64,000 bases of DNA from Sphingopyxis terrae subsp. terrae NBRC 15098 (GTDB lineage: Bacteria > Pseudomonadota > Alphaproteobacteria > Sphingomonadales > Sphingomonadaceae). The translations under genes and the position numbers were made by a program. The stretch covers positions 245,688 to 309,687 of the forward strand of contig NZ_BCZQ01000004.1 of NCBI RefSeq assembly GCF_001598815.1, in the 5' to 3' direction. The notes under the pieces were generated by a model that saw only the letters and a program-made list of their open reading frames with translations, was not told the DNA's origin and did not search any database. Shown piece by piece: positions 16,678 through 25,443 of the stretch. Positions within the stretch are counted from its first letter, which is position 1, and each line of letters starts with the position of its first letter.

Positions 16678-19600
16678 TGCACGGGCTCGCTTGCTGGAGG
16701 CTGAACGGGCGCCGCCTTCGCCGCCGCGGCGGCTTCGGCGTCGCGCTGCGCTTGCAAGAGCTGCGACAAATTCTGCTCCACCAGGACCGATGGATCGTAA
16801 AAGCTCTTTGCAGAGAATATCAGGCCGCGGAAAGGCCCTTCGACACGAATGTTGAAGATCAGCGGGATTTTGGCGACCTGATCGACCAGGAAATTGCGCT
16901 TCGCGCCGATACCCTGCCCGATCCCGCCGAAGCGGATTTCGGTCACCATTTCGCCGTCGAGGTTGCCGTTGAGGACAATCGTCAGATCGTCATATTTCAG
17001 CGATCGCAGCGCCCCGAACGCAAAATTGGCCATCGTGCCGAGGTTGTGATTGGAAAGCTCGCCAACATAGGCGAGCGTGCCGCCGCCGTCGCGCGCGTCG
17101 ATCCGTCCGTTGACCACGCGCCCGCCGAGCCCGTCGAACTCGACCGGCAGCGTCCCGTCGAACTTGCCCGTCGCGTTGATATTCTCGAACCCGAACTGCT
17201 GAAGGAAAACCGCGGCATCGACGCCGACCACATCGAACATCAGGCGGCGTGGCTGGGTGGCACTGAAATCGAGCGTGGCAGGGTGCAGCAGAAGCTCGCC
17301 GCCCGCGAACGGCCAGCGCCCGCCCTCGATCCGCACCCGATTGCCGCCGAGGAGCTGATAGTCGATCTTGCCATCCACGACCGGAATCCCCGGATTGACT
17401 TCCTTCAGCGCGACGGTCTGCCCCGGCGCCGAATGGAGCCCCAGCAGATCGTCGAACGTCAGTGTCGACGTCAGCCCGGTCACCGGGCCAAACGCCGCGG
17501 CGAGATCGGTATTGGCGGTCGCAAAGGTGCCCCGGCTCGTCACGCCGTCGGCGTTCCATTCGATCCGCCCGTCGCCGACGACCGAGCCCTGGACATTGGC
17601 CACGACCCCTTGCGCAAGCGTCGTGAGCTGTTCGGGCTGGAAATTATCGTCGAAGCGCAATTCCTTGACGATCAGATCGGCAGCGCCGCTACTGTCGGCA
17701 AAGCGATGGCGGATCACGGTGTCGAGTATCTTCTTGCCGCTCTCGCGCTCGTCGAAACCTGCCCTTGCGTCGATCACGCCGTCGGCGAAACGGAGATGCG
17801 CGTCGCGGCTGATCAGCGGCGCAAAGCGCTTGTCCGCCGCCGCATCGGTCAGCACCAGCCCGCCGTCGAGCGTCAGCGCGCCGTCGGCCCAGCGCCAGTT
17901 GCCGGCAATCTCGCTCATGTCGAGCGGGACGGCGCCGATCTTGCCCTGCGCATCGGCAAGCGTTCCGGCCATCCCCTGCCCCCCCGCCGCGCCCGAAAGG
18001 CGTCCGGCGGCGAAATGCGTCGCGCTGTCCCCGGCCCCGATCCGGACATCGGCGTTGGCAAGCGACCAGCGCCACCGCGCCAGATCGATCTCGCCGGGAC
18101 CGCTATCGAGCGCAAAGGGCGACGCCCCGCTGGTGCCGCGCAGCTTGAGGCCCGGAAGCCGCACGGCGCCGCGCACCCCCGCCGGTCCCACGCTGAACAG
18201 CGGCGCGCCGGGGGCGCTGCACAGATCGACACCGTTATTGACGAGGCGCAGCCCCGATACATCGATCTTGTTCGCGGTGACGCGGTGGCAGCCGCCGTTG
18301 AACGCCATCCCGCCGGTTGCCGCGAGCGCGCCGGCGATCGGCACGCGCAGCCCCTCTACGCGCCCGCCCGCAAGCGGCCCCGACAGGGTGGCGCTAGTCG
18401 AAAAGCGCATCGCGGCGCCTGGCGCGCTCGAAAAGCGCACGGGATCGAGCGCCAGGCGCGCGCCGCCCGCCTGATAGGCGTCGATTTGCGCCAGCCCGGT
18501 CATGTCGCCGTCGGCGCGGCGGTCGAGTTCCATCGCGCCGACCGGAAGGCCACCGCCGCCGAAGGTCCAGCGCCCCGTTGCGATGACTTCGGGCCGCGGC
18601 GCGGCGAAGAGATAGCCTATGCGGCTGTCGGCGCTGCCCGCGAAGCGTGCGCCGCTGCGGCTCGACAGGCTGGGCGCGACAAGCTCGAAACGGAGGGCCT
18701 CGCCCTGCCCGGTCAGCGCGACTGCCGCTTCGCCGCTTGCACCCGCCAGCGCCGCTGCAGAGGCGCGCGCCGCGCGATCGCCGATCGGGCCGAGCGGGGT
18801 GCCGTCCAGCGCCGCCGCGCTGTCCGCGACCGACCGGCGCAGACGGGCGCTCGCGCTTGCATCGGCGAAGCGCAGCCGGCCGTCGAAATTGGGGGTGACG
18901 CTGCCGACCGCGCCCTTGCCCTCCAGATGCACGCCGCTCGCCACAAAATCGGGCCCGGCCAGCTTGGCAACATCCGCTGCCAGCGTCAGCGCGGTGCGAT
19001 CGGCGGTGCCGGCAAAGCGGCCCTTCACGCCGACCCGCTCGGCGGCGAGCGCGGGCATCGTCAGGCGCTGGACCAGCGCGTCGGCGGTGCCGTCCCATTG
19101 CTGCAGATTTTCGGCAAGCGAGACGTCCAGCGCGATCTGCGGCGCGGCGACCGCGACCGGCTGAGCGCCGCCGCAAGTCACGGCCGCGCCGCGCAACGGC
19201 CCCGTCAGCCGCGGGCGCACATCGCGCACCGCGAGTTTGCCGTAGAAAGTGATTCCCGTGCCGCGGCAATCGGCAGCGGCGATATGCGGGGCCACGAGCG
19301 CGAGCGTTCCCGCAAAATCGCGGCGCAAATTGCCGCCGCCGTTCAGCGCCGCGCCAACATTGCCCCACGGCGTTTCGAGCCGCGCCCGCGCGTCGCTCAG
19401 CCGGACCGCCATGTCGGGCAATGCGAACGGACTCTTGTCGGTCGGGTCGCGAAATTTATCGAGCGCGCCGAGCGACAATTGCCCATCGACGAAGCGGCCG
19501 TAGAGCCGCAGGCCGTCGGCGCGCACCGATGCGACATAGGGCCCCGACAGACCAAGCCCGACTGACACCTCCAGCACCCGCGCGGTCAGGTCGGGACGCG

Positions 19601-19826
19601 CCGGATTGCCGATAACGACATTGCTAAGCCGCTGGGTCGACAGGCCAATGCGCTCGATCGTGTAGCGTGCCGGCACGCCCTTCTTCGCAAGCTGGTCCTG
19701 AATGAAACGGTCGGCGATCGGGGCGCGGGCAACCCAAAGTCCGAGCGCCAGCGCGCCGAGCGCGCCGCCGACGATCCACGGCGCCTTGCGCCGCCGCCGC
19801 ACGCGGGCTGCCTCCGCCTCGCTCAC
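16674..19826 (-). CDS. ydbH: YdbH-like AsmA-superfamily intermembrane phospholipid transport protein
   Basis: A 1050-aa inner-membrane anchored protein. Residues 17-34 form the single membrane helix (WIVGGALGALALGLWVA); the rest is periplasmic beta-rich sequence with AsmA-like repeats. The C-terminal part (FENINATGKFDGTLPVEFDG, then KYDDLTIVLNGNLDGEMVTE and VAKIPLIFNIRVEGPFRGL) is the region conserved in YdbH/DctA-like proteins. In E. coli YdbH, TamB and YhdP together carry phospholipids to the outer membrane, as long lipid-binding grooves. The ORFs on the opposite strand across this gene are shadows. Expected orthology rests on the neighbouring ynbE and ydbL. Confidence 0.82.
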   Translation of the reverse strand: MSEAEAARVRRRRKAPWIVGGALGALALGLWVARAPIADRFIQDQLAKKGVPARYTIERIGLSTQRLSNVVIGNPARPDLTARVLEVSVGLGLSGPYVASVRADGLRLYGRFVDGQLSLGALDKFRDPTDKSPFALPDMAVRLSDARARLETPWGNVGAALNGGGNLRRDFAGTLALVAPHIAAADCRGTGITFYGKLAVRDVRPRLTGPLRGAAVTCGGAQPVAVAAPQIALDVSLAENLQQWDGTADALVQRLTMPALAAERVGVKGRFAGTADRTALTLAADVAKLAGPDFVASGVHLEGKGAVGSVTPNFDGRLRFADASASARLRRSVADSAAALDGTPLGPIGDRAARASAAALAGASGEAAVALTGQGEALRFELVAPSLSSRSGARFAGSADSRIGYLFAAPRPEVIATGRWTFGGGGLPVGAMELDRRADGDMTGLAQIDAYQAGGARLALDPVRFSSAPGAAMRFSTSATLSGPLAGGRVEGLRVPIAGALAATGGMAFNGGCHRVTANKIDVSGLRLVNNGVDLCSAPGAPLFSVGPAGVRGAVRLPGLKLRGTSGASPFALDSGPGEIDLARWRWSLANADVRIGAGDSATHFAAGRLSGAAGGQGMAGTLADAQGKIGAVPLDMSEIAGNWRWADGALTLDGGLVLTDAAADKRFAPLISRDAHLRFADGVIDARAGFDERESGKKILDTVIRHRFADSSGAADLIVKELRFDDNFQPEQLTTLAQGVVANVQGSVVGDGRIEWNADGVTSRGTFATANTDLAAAFGPVTGLTSTLTFDDLLGLHSAPGQTVALKEVNPGIPVVDGKIDYQLLGGNRVRIEGGRWPFAGGELLLHPATLDFSATQPRRLMFDVVGVDAAVFLQQFGFENINATGKFDGTLPVEFDGLGGRVVNGRIDARDGGGTLAYVGELSNHNLGTMANFAFGALRSLKYDDLTIVLNGNLDGEMVTEIRFGGIGQGIGAKRNFLVDQVAKIPLIFNIRVEGPFRGLIFSAKSFYDPSVLVEQNLSQLLQAQRDAEAAAAAKAAPVQPPASEPVQ

Positions 19827-20026
19827 CCGCGACCGAACCCGTCGGCCGCCTGTGACGTCACGCCGTCATCATAGGTCCGGCCAAAGCTCACTGCGCATAC
19901 CATTGCTGTTCCATGCCCATCGGCAACGCAGGGCAAGGCCATTCGATGCAGGAAAAAGCGCCGCGACATAGGCGCTTGTGTCTATGAGCGTTGAGTGGTG
20001 CCCACAAGGCGGTTATTGCCTTGACG

Positions 20027-20719
20027 ATGGCCGACGCGCCCGCCCCCCTTCCCGATCATGCGGGCCACCGGTCGCGGCTTCGCGCGCGCCTGCTCGGCGG
20101 CGATGCCGACGGTATGGCCGATTACGAACTGGTCGAATATCTCCTCGCGCTTGCGATCCCGCGGCGCGATACCAAGCCGCTCGCCAAGACATTGCTGCGC
20201 GAATTCGGTTCGTTCGCACAGCTCGTCAGCGCCGATCCCGAATCGCTGCGCCGAATCGACGGCATGGGCGACGGCGCGATCGCCGCGCTCAAGATCGTCC
20301 AGCAGGCCAGCCTCCGGATGCTGAAACGGGAATTCCGCGAAAAGCCCCTATTGTCGAGTTGGGATGCGCTGCTCGACTGGCTGCGCGCCGACATGGGACC
20401 GATCGAGGTCGAGCGGGTGCGGGTGCTGTACCTCAACTCGCGCAACATGCTGATCCGCGACGAGGTCGCGAGCGAGGGGTCGATCGACCAATCGGCGATC
20501 TATGTGCGCGAAGTCGTCAAGCGCGCACTCGAACTCGGCGCCGCGGCGATCATCATCGTCCACAATCACCCCAGCGGAAATCCTGAACCGAGCCGCCAGG
20601 ATATCGCGATCACGCGCGACCTCGCTGATGCGGCCGGGCGGCTGGGCATCGCGCTGCACGATCATATCATCATCGGCGGCAGCGGCCACCGCAGCCTCCG
20701 CGCGCTCGGGCTGCTCTGA
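20027..20719 (+). CDS. radC: RadC-like JAB domain protein
   Basis: A 230-aa protein with an N-terminal helix-hairpin-helix region (LVEYLLALAIPRRDTKPLAK, then LRRIDGMGDGAIAALKIVQQ) and a C-terminal MPN/JAB metalloprotease fold. The metal motif is H179-N-H181-PSGNPEPSRQD192. Historic annotation is DNA repair protein RadC, but a repair role is not established. An upstream TTG at 19991 is in frame; ATG 20027 was chosen, though no clear ribosome site precedes it. It is divergent from ydbH. Confidence 0.88.
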   Translation: MADAPAPLPDHAGHRSRLRARLLGGDADGMADYELVEYLLALAIPRRDTKPLAKTLLREFGSFAQLVSADPESLRRIDGMGDGAIAALKIVQQASLRMLKREFREKPLLSSWDALLDWLRADMGPIEVERVRVLYLNSRNMLIRDEVASEGSIDQSAIYVREVVKRALELGAAAIIIVHNHPSGNPEPSRQDIAITRDLADAAGRLGIALHDHIIIGGSGHRSLRALGLL

Positions 20720-20948
20720 ATCAGGAGGCCCAAAAGGCCGGGCTTTACTTGCCCCGCCTCAGGCGACATCATCGCGTCATGCAGATTCGGCAGCGCCATC
20801 TTCGCTTCCGCCTTCACGCGGGTCAGCTTCTCGCGGGCTTCTAGCCCCGGGCTGTGGCGTGCCATGCCCCGGACCGGGGCAAGATTTCCGAACCATCCCG
20901 ACAGGAGCGCGGCCGCGCCCTGCCCTTTCCATGCGGAAAGCCAAAAGA

Positions 20949-21377
20949 ATGACAGTAGCCAAGACCACCTCGACCAAGGCAAGCAAACGCCCGCCCATTC
21001 ACATGATCGACTCGGAGGCCGATGCGCTGACCGATCTCGCCCTCGGCATCGAAAAACGCATGCCGCAGGTCAGCGAACTGCTGATGCGCGAGATCGGCCG
21101 TGCGACCGTCCACAAGGAACGCCATGTCCCGCGCGACGTCGTGACGATGAACAGCGAGGTCGATTTCGTCGACGAAGCGAGCGGCGCCGTGCGCAGCGTC
21201 CGGCTGGTCTATCCGTCCGATGCCGACATCGCGTCGGGGCGGATTTCGATCCTGACGCCCATTGGTGCCGGGTTGATAGGGATGCGCGCCGGCAGCGCGA
21301 TCCTGTGGCCCGATCGCGACGGCCACGAACGGGCGTTGACGATCCGGGCAGTCATGCAGCCGCCGCGCGCGGCATGA
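20949..21377 (+). CDS. rnk: Rnk-like GreA-family transcription elongation factor
   Basis: A 142-aa protein of the nucleoside diphosphate kinase regulator family. An N-terminal helical part (DALTDLALGIEKRMPQVSEL) is followed by the FKBP-like C-terminal domain shared with GreA/GreB: VTMNSEVDFVDEASGAVRSV, LVYPSDADIASGRISILTPI and GAGLIGMRAGSAILWPD. Such proteins bind RNA polymerase near the secondary channel. An ATG at 20931 would add six residues. The 229-bp region upstream contains a 7-bp TGCCCCG hairpin at 20865-20881 and a coding-like minus-strand frame. Confidence 0.82.
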   Translation: MTVAKTTSTKASKRPPIHMIDSEADALTDLALGIEKRMPQVSELLMREIGRATVHKERHVPRDVVTMNSEVDFVDEASGAVRSVRLVYPSDADIASGRISILTPIGAGLIGMRAGSAILWPDRDGHERALTIRAVMQPPRAA

Positions 21378-21386
21378 CGGTCATGG

Positions 21387-21418
21387 CAATGCAGCCGCCG
21401 GATCGCTCCGACGGCTGC
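21387..21418. terminator. Hairpin between convergent genes, probable terminator
   Basis: ATGCAGCCG and its complement form a 9-bp stem that extends to 14 bp with one mismatch. It lies between the ends of the converging rnk-like and EF-hand genes. No U-run follows on either strand, so Rho-independent termination is uncertain. Confidence 0.45.
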
Positions 21419-21446
21419 ATCGCCCCAAGCGGGGAGGACTGCGAAA

Positions 21447-21950
21447 TCAGCCGCCGCGCGAAAGGAACGCGACCAGTTCTTCCTTGGTAACGCTGCCCGA
21501 CTTGTCGGCGTCGGCCGCGCCATAAGCCTGATCGATCCAGCTCTTCACATCGGCCGATTCGGGATCAACGGCGGGATCCTGCGCGGTGCGCAGCTTCTTC
21601 ATCCATGCGCCGAATTCAGCGGAGCTAAGGTCGCCCGACTTGTCGCCGTCATAGGTCGGAAATTCGGTTTCGACGATCTGGGCGATTTGCGCGGGGGTCG
21701 CGGCTGCGCTGCTCGACGGGGCGGGCGCGGTCTGCGCAGGCGCCTCGCTGGCCGGCGCCATCGTATCGGTGGCCGGCTCGGTGGGGGCCGGCGGAGCCGT
21801 CGTGTCGGTCGGTGCCGGCGCGCTATCGGGCATCGGCGCAGCCTCGGGCTGCTCGGTCGGCGGCGTGGTGCCCGGCGACGGCGGTGCTTCCTGGGCCAGC
21901 GCGGGGAAACTGATCGCGGCGGCGCCGATCAAAAGAACTTGCTTCAACAT
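21447..21950 (-). CDS. Secreted EF-hand calcium-binding protein
   Basis: A 167-aa exported protein. Residues 1-19 are a signal peptide (ALA before QEAPP). Residues 20-85 form a Pro/Ala/Thr-rich linker. Two EF-hand loops follow: YDGDKSGDLSSAEF near residues 100-113 and ADADKSGSVTKEEL near 146-159, with Asp/Asp/Ser/Glu at the calcium positions. Function beyond calcium binding is unknown. The 215 bp between it and purB (divergent) should hold both promoters. Confidence 0.82.
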   Translation of the reverse strand: MLKQVLLIGAAAISFPALAQEAPPSPGTTPPTEQPEAAPMPDSAPAPTDTTAPPAPTEPATDTMAPASEAPAQTAPAPSSSAAATPAQIAQIVETEFPTYDGDKSGDLSSAEFGAWMKKLRTAQDPAVDPESADVKSWIDQAYGAADADKSGSVTKEELVAFLSRGG

Positions 21951-22165
21951 TATCTATCTCCTGTATCGGCGGCGGACCTGCATCTGTTTGCGATCCGCCG
22001 CCTTTTCTGAAGGGGCATGGGGGCAACCGTCCGCGTTCGCCGGAAGTTGCGGAGCGCGGGTGATTGGCGAAGCGGTCGACCCCTGCTAGGGGGCGCCCCA
22101 TCGTGATTCCGTCGCGGTTTTGCGACAAGGCGCCGAACAGCGGCGCACAAAAGGAAGGTACATCA

Positions 22166-23479
22166 ATGGTTCCGCGCTACGCCCGCCCGGACATGACCGC
22201 CATCTGGTCGCCGGAAAATCGCTTTCGCATCTGGTTCGAGATCGAGGCGCATGCGACCGAGGCGCTCGCGGAACTGGGAACGGTTCCCCAGTCCGCCGCG
22301 AAGGCGCTGTGGGACTGGTGGGCGACGAAACCCGTCATCGACGTCGACGCGATCGACGCCATCGAGGCGGTCACCAAGCATGACGTCATCGCCTTCCTGA
22401 CCTGGGTCGCCGAAAATGTCGGCGAAGAAGCGCGCTTCATGCATCAGGGCATGACGTCGAGCGACGTGCTCGACACCTGCCTCGCGGTGCAACTCGCGCA
22501 GGCCGCCGACATCCTGCTCGCAGACCTCGACGCGCTGCTCGAGGCGATCAAACGCCGCGCATACGAACATAAGCTGACCCCGACGATCGGGCGCAGCCAC
22601 GGCATCCATGCCGAGCCCGTCACCTTCGGACTCAAAATGGCCGAAGCCTATGCCGAGTTCGCCCGCTGCAAGGCGCGGCTGGTCGCAGCGCGCGCGGAAA
22701 TTGCGACCTGCGCGATTTCGGGCGCGGTTGGCACCTTTGCCAATATCGACCCGCGCGTCGAAGCGCATGTCGCGGCGAAGCTGGGCCTCGCGATCGAACC
22801 CGTGTCGACGCAGGTCATTCCGCGCGACCGCCATGCCATGTTCTTCGCAACGCTCGGCGTGATCGCCTCGTCGATCGAACGCCTGTCGGTCGAGGTCCGC
22901 CACCTTCAGCGCACAGAGGTGCTCGAAGCGGAGGAATATTTTTCGCCGGGGCAGAAGGGCTCGTCGGCCATGCCACACAAGCGCAACCCGGTGCTCACCG
23001 AAAATCTGACCGGGCTCGCGCGCATGGTGCGCAGCGCCGCCATCCCGGCGATGGAAAATGTCGCACTGTGGCACGAGCGCGATATCAGCCATTCGTCGGT
23101 CGAACGCTTCATCGGTCCCGACGCGACGATCACGCTCGACTTCGCGCTCGCGCGACTGACCGGCGTGGTCGACAAGCTGCTCGTCTATCCCGAGCGCATG
23201 CAGAAGAATCTCGATCGCATGGGCGGCCTCGTCCATTCGCAGCGCGTCCTGCTCGCGCTGACTCAGGCAGGGGCGAGCCGTGAGGACAGCTATGCGCTCG
23301 TCCAGCGCAATGCGATGAAGGTTTGGGAAAGCGACGGCCAGCTTTCGTTGCTCGAACTGCTGAAGGCCGACGCTGACGTGACCGCGCGTCTGTCGGCCGA
23401 GCAACTGACCGCGCTGTTCGACCTCGACTATCATATGAAGCATGTCGATACGATCTTTGCGCGGGTGTTCGGCGGCTGA
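22166..23479 (+). CDS. purB: Adenylosuccinate lyase
   Basis: Cleaves SAICAR and adenylosuccinate in purine synthesis; 437 aa, homotetramer of the fumarase/aspartase superfamily. The opening is YARPDMTAIWSPENRFRIWF; the active-site segments are MTSSDVLDTCLAVQ and GRSHGIHAEPVTFG (catalytic His), and the signature GSSAMPHKRNP lies at about 265-275. An AAGGAAGG site precedes the start at 22166; the longer upstream frame has no family similarity. Confidence 0.96.
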   Translation: MVPRYARPDMTAIWSPENRFRIWFEIEAHATEALAELGTVPQSAAKALWDWWATKPVIDVDAIDAIEAVTKHDVIAFLTWVAENVGEEARFMHQGMTSSDVLDTCLAVQLAQAADILLADLDALLEAIKRRAYEHKLTPTIGRSHGIHAEPVTFGLKMAEAYAEFARCKARLVAARAEIATCAISGAVGTFANIDPRVEAHVAAKLGLAIEPVSTQVIPRDRHAMFFATLGVIASSIERLSVEVRHLQRTEVLEAEEYFSPGQKGSSAMPHKRNPVLTENLTGLARMVRSAAIPAMENVALWHERDISHSSVERFIGPDATITLDFALARLTGVVDKLLVYPERMQKNLDRMGGLVHSQRVLLALTQAGASREDSYALVQRNAMKVWESDGQLSLLELLKADADVTARLSAEQLTALFDLDYHMKHVDTIFARVFGG

Positions 23480-23565
23480 ACGCGCCGGGCCTCGCCCAGA
23501 GACTCGCATCGTGCGCCAAAGTCGCTTAGGGTTCGATGCAGAGGCCGGTAAAGGAGCGCAATAAC

Positions 23566-23913
23566 GTGGGAATCGTGCGAACCGTCATCTGGGTGTTGCT
23601 GACCATCATCCTCGTCGTCTTTTCGATGGCCAACTGGAATCCTGTCACCGTGACCATATGGCCGGGACAGGTGCTCGACACCAAATTGCCGGTGCTGATC
23701 TTTGCCGCCTTCCTGATCGGCAGCCTGCCGCTGTGGATCGCGCTGCGTACCTCGCGCTGGTCGCTGAAGCGCCGTATCGAAACGAGCGAACGGCAACTTG
23801 CCGATTTGCGCGCCATGGCCAACCGCCCGGCCGAGACGCCGCTCACCCCCGAACCGGCGCCGCAGTCGAAGCCCGTCAACGACATCCCACCCTCGCCGCT
23901 GGATCCGCAATGA
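23566..23913 (+). CDS. LapA domain membrane protein (DUF1049)
   Basis: A 115-aa inner-membrane protein with two membrane helices (VIWVLLTIILVVFSMANW and LPVLIFAAFLIGSLPLWIAL) linked by NPVTVTIWPG, and a cytosolic coiled tail. It matches the lipopolysaccharide assembly protein A domain; E. coli LapA works with LapB on LpxC levels, but no lapB is adjacent, so that role is not assured. GTG 23566 is preferred because AAGGAG lies 9 bases upstream; an ATG at 23536 is in frame. Its stop overlaps the pyrF start. Confidence 0.78.
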   Translation: MGIVRTVIWVLLTIILVVFSMANWNPVTVTIWPGQVLDTKLPVLIFAAFLIGSLPLWIALRTSRWSLKRRIETSERQLADLRAMANRPAETPLTPEPAPQSKPVNDIPPSPLDPQ

Positions 23914-24584
23914 GCTCGCCTGTCTATCTTGCCATCGACACCCCCCACCTCGATGCCGCGCTGACGCTGGCGCAGCGGGTGCGCCACCATGTCGGCGGGC
24001 TGAAGCTCGGCCTCGAATTCTTCTGCGCCAACGGTCATCACGGGGTGCACGAAATGGCGAAGCTCGGCCTGCCGATCTTCCTCGACCTCAAGCTGCACGA
24101 CATCCCGAACACCGTTGCCAAGGCGATCCAGGCGCTGCGTCCGCTCGAACCCGCGATCCTGACCGTCCACGCCGCGGGCGGCCGCGCGATGATGGAAGAG
24201 GCCAAGGCAGTCGCGGGAAGCGCGACCAAGGTGGTCGGCGTTACCGTGCTCACCAGCCTCGACGCGCCCGATCTCGATGATATCGGCGTCGGCGGCACCC
24301 CGCACGACCAGGTCGTCCGCCTCGCCGCGCTGGCCCGCGAATCGGGTCTCGACGGCATCGTCTGCTCGGGCCAGGAAGTGAAGGCCGCGCGCAAGGCATG
24401 GCCGGGCGGCTTCTTTGTCGTACCGGGGGTGCGCCCTGCTGACGGCCGTGCCGGCGATCAGAAGCGTATCGTTACCCCGGCGCAGGCGATGGCTGACGGC
24501 GCCTCGATCCTCGTCGTCGGCCGACCGATCAGCCAGTCGCAGGACCCCGACCTCGCGGCGCGCGCGATCGAAGCGACGCTGTAA
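23910..24584 (+). CDS. pyrF: Orotidine 5'-phosphate decarboxylase
   Basis: Last step of UMP synthesis; 224 aa. The catalytic cluster is D59-L-K61-LHD64 in FLDLKLHDIPNTVAKAI, the TIM-barrel phosphate-binding part is VVPGVRPADGRAGDQKRI, and the start is VYLAIDTPHLDAAL. It overlaps the LapA gene by 4 bp (ATGA). A palindromic repeat follows it. Confidence 0.95.
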   Translation: MSSPVYLAIDTPHLDAALTLAQRVRHHVGGLKLGLEFFCANGHHGVHEMAKLGLPIFLDLKLHDIPNTVAKAIQALRPLEPAILTVHAAGGRAMMEEAKAVAGSATKVVGVTVLTSLDAPDLDDIGVGGTPHDQVVRLAALARESGLDGIVCSGQEVKAARKAWPGGFFVVPGVRPADGRAGDQKRIVTPAQAMADGASILVVGRPISQSQDPDLAARAIEATL

Positions 24585-24605
24585 ACACACTTTCATTCAA
24601 CCATC

Positions 24606-24701
24606 GTCATTGCGAGGAGCCGAAGGCGACGAAGCAATCTCCAGCTATCGGGATTGTGTTGCGCCGATGGCTGGAGATTGCTTCGCTTCGCTCGCAATGA
24701 C
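24606..24701. repeat. Palindromic intergenic repeat, copy 1
   Basis: Outer arms GTCATTGCGAG (24606-24616) and CTCGCAATGAC (24691-24701), inner arms GAAGCAATCTCCAGC (24631-24645) and its complement (24670-24684). The left side carries 8 extra bases between arms. The same arm sequence recurs at 44937-45011. It lies in the pyrF-trpF gap (139 bp). Elements beginning CATTGCGAG are widespread in alphaproteobacterial intergenes (established pattern, from memory). Confidence 0.85.
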
Positions 24702-24723
24702 CTAAATGATCGAACCCTGATAT

Positions 24724-25356
24724 ATGCCCCCACTTGTCAAAATCTGCGGCCTCTCTACGCCCGAAACGGTTGACGCCGCTATCCGGCTCGGCGCGACGCA
24801 CATCGGCCTCGTTCACTATGAACCGAGTCCGCGCCACGTCGATCTGAAGACCGCTGCCGCGCTTCGCCAGCGCGCCGGGGGGAGAGTGAAGGTTGCGCTG
24901 CTTCTCGTGAATGCCTCGCAACAGGTGACCGGCGAGGCGCTCAGCGCGGTGCGCCCCGACATCGTCCAGTTTCATGGCAATGAAACACCCCAATGGCTCG
25001 CCGCGGTCAAACGGCTCGTTCCCGCCGAAGTCTGGAAGGCGGTCGGCCTGAAGGATGCCGGAACCCTGGAACGCATCCGGCAGTTTGAGGGCGCGGCCGA
25101 CCGCATCTTGTTCGATGCGCCGGCAGCGGCGTTACCCGGCGGCACCGGCACCCGCTTCGACTGGTCGCTGCTCAAGGGGCATCGCCACACGATCGATTGG
25201 GGCGTCGCAGGCGGACTGACCCCGGCCAATGTCGCACAGGCGATCGCCGAAACCGGCGCGCCGCTCGTCGACGTGTCATCGGGGGTCGAAAGCGCACCCG
25301 GCGTCAAGGATATGGACAAGATCGCCGCTTTCCTTAAAGCGGTCGGCAGATGCTGA
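24724..25356 (+). CDS. trpF: Phosphoribosylanthranilate isomerase
   Basis: Third step of tryptophan synthesis from anthranilate; TIM-barrel of 210 aa. The catalytic Cys is C8 in VKICGLSTPE, and the general-acid Asp is in ILFDAPAAA. DIVQFHGNETPQWL and WGVAGGLTPANVAQAI, then VDVSSGVESAPGVKD, are the family motifs at the phosphate site. It begins the trpF-trpB-trpA group; trpB starts 87 bp downstream. Confidence 0.94.
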   Translation: MPPLVKICGLSTPETVDAAIRLGATHIGLVHYEPSPRHVDLKTAAALRQRAGGRVKVALLLVNASQQVTGEALSAVRPDIVQFHGNETPQWLAAVKRLVPAEVWKAVGLKDAGTLERIRQFEGAADRILFDAPAAALPGGTGTRFDWSLLKGHRHTIDWGVAGGLTPANVAQAIAETGAPLVDVSSGVESAPGVKDMDKIAAFLKAVGRC

Positions 25357-25443
25357 CACCGCAGTCCCTCATGACGCGCATCGGAAAACGATGGCGCTGA
25401 CCGCTTGAGACCCGATCTTCAAGTGCGCGCCCACCCGTAACCG

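Noticed and set aside
16677..19565. 962-codon open frame on the plus strand opposite ydbH
   Set aside because: It is a GC-rich antisense shadow of the ydbH frame; composition is Arg/Ala/Gly-rich with no domain, and ydbH has clear family features.
22163..23509. 448-codon minus-strand frame opposite purB
   Set aside because: Shadow of purB, which has the GSSAMPHKRNP signature.
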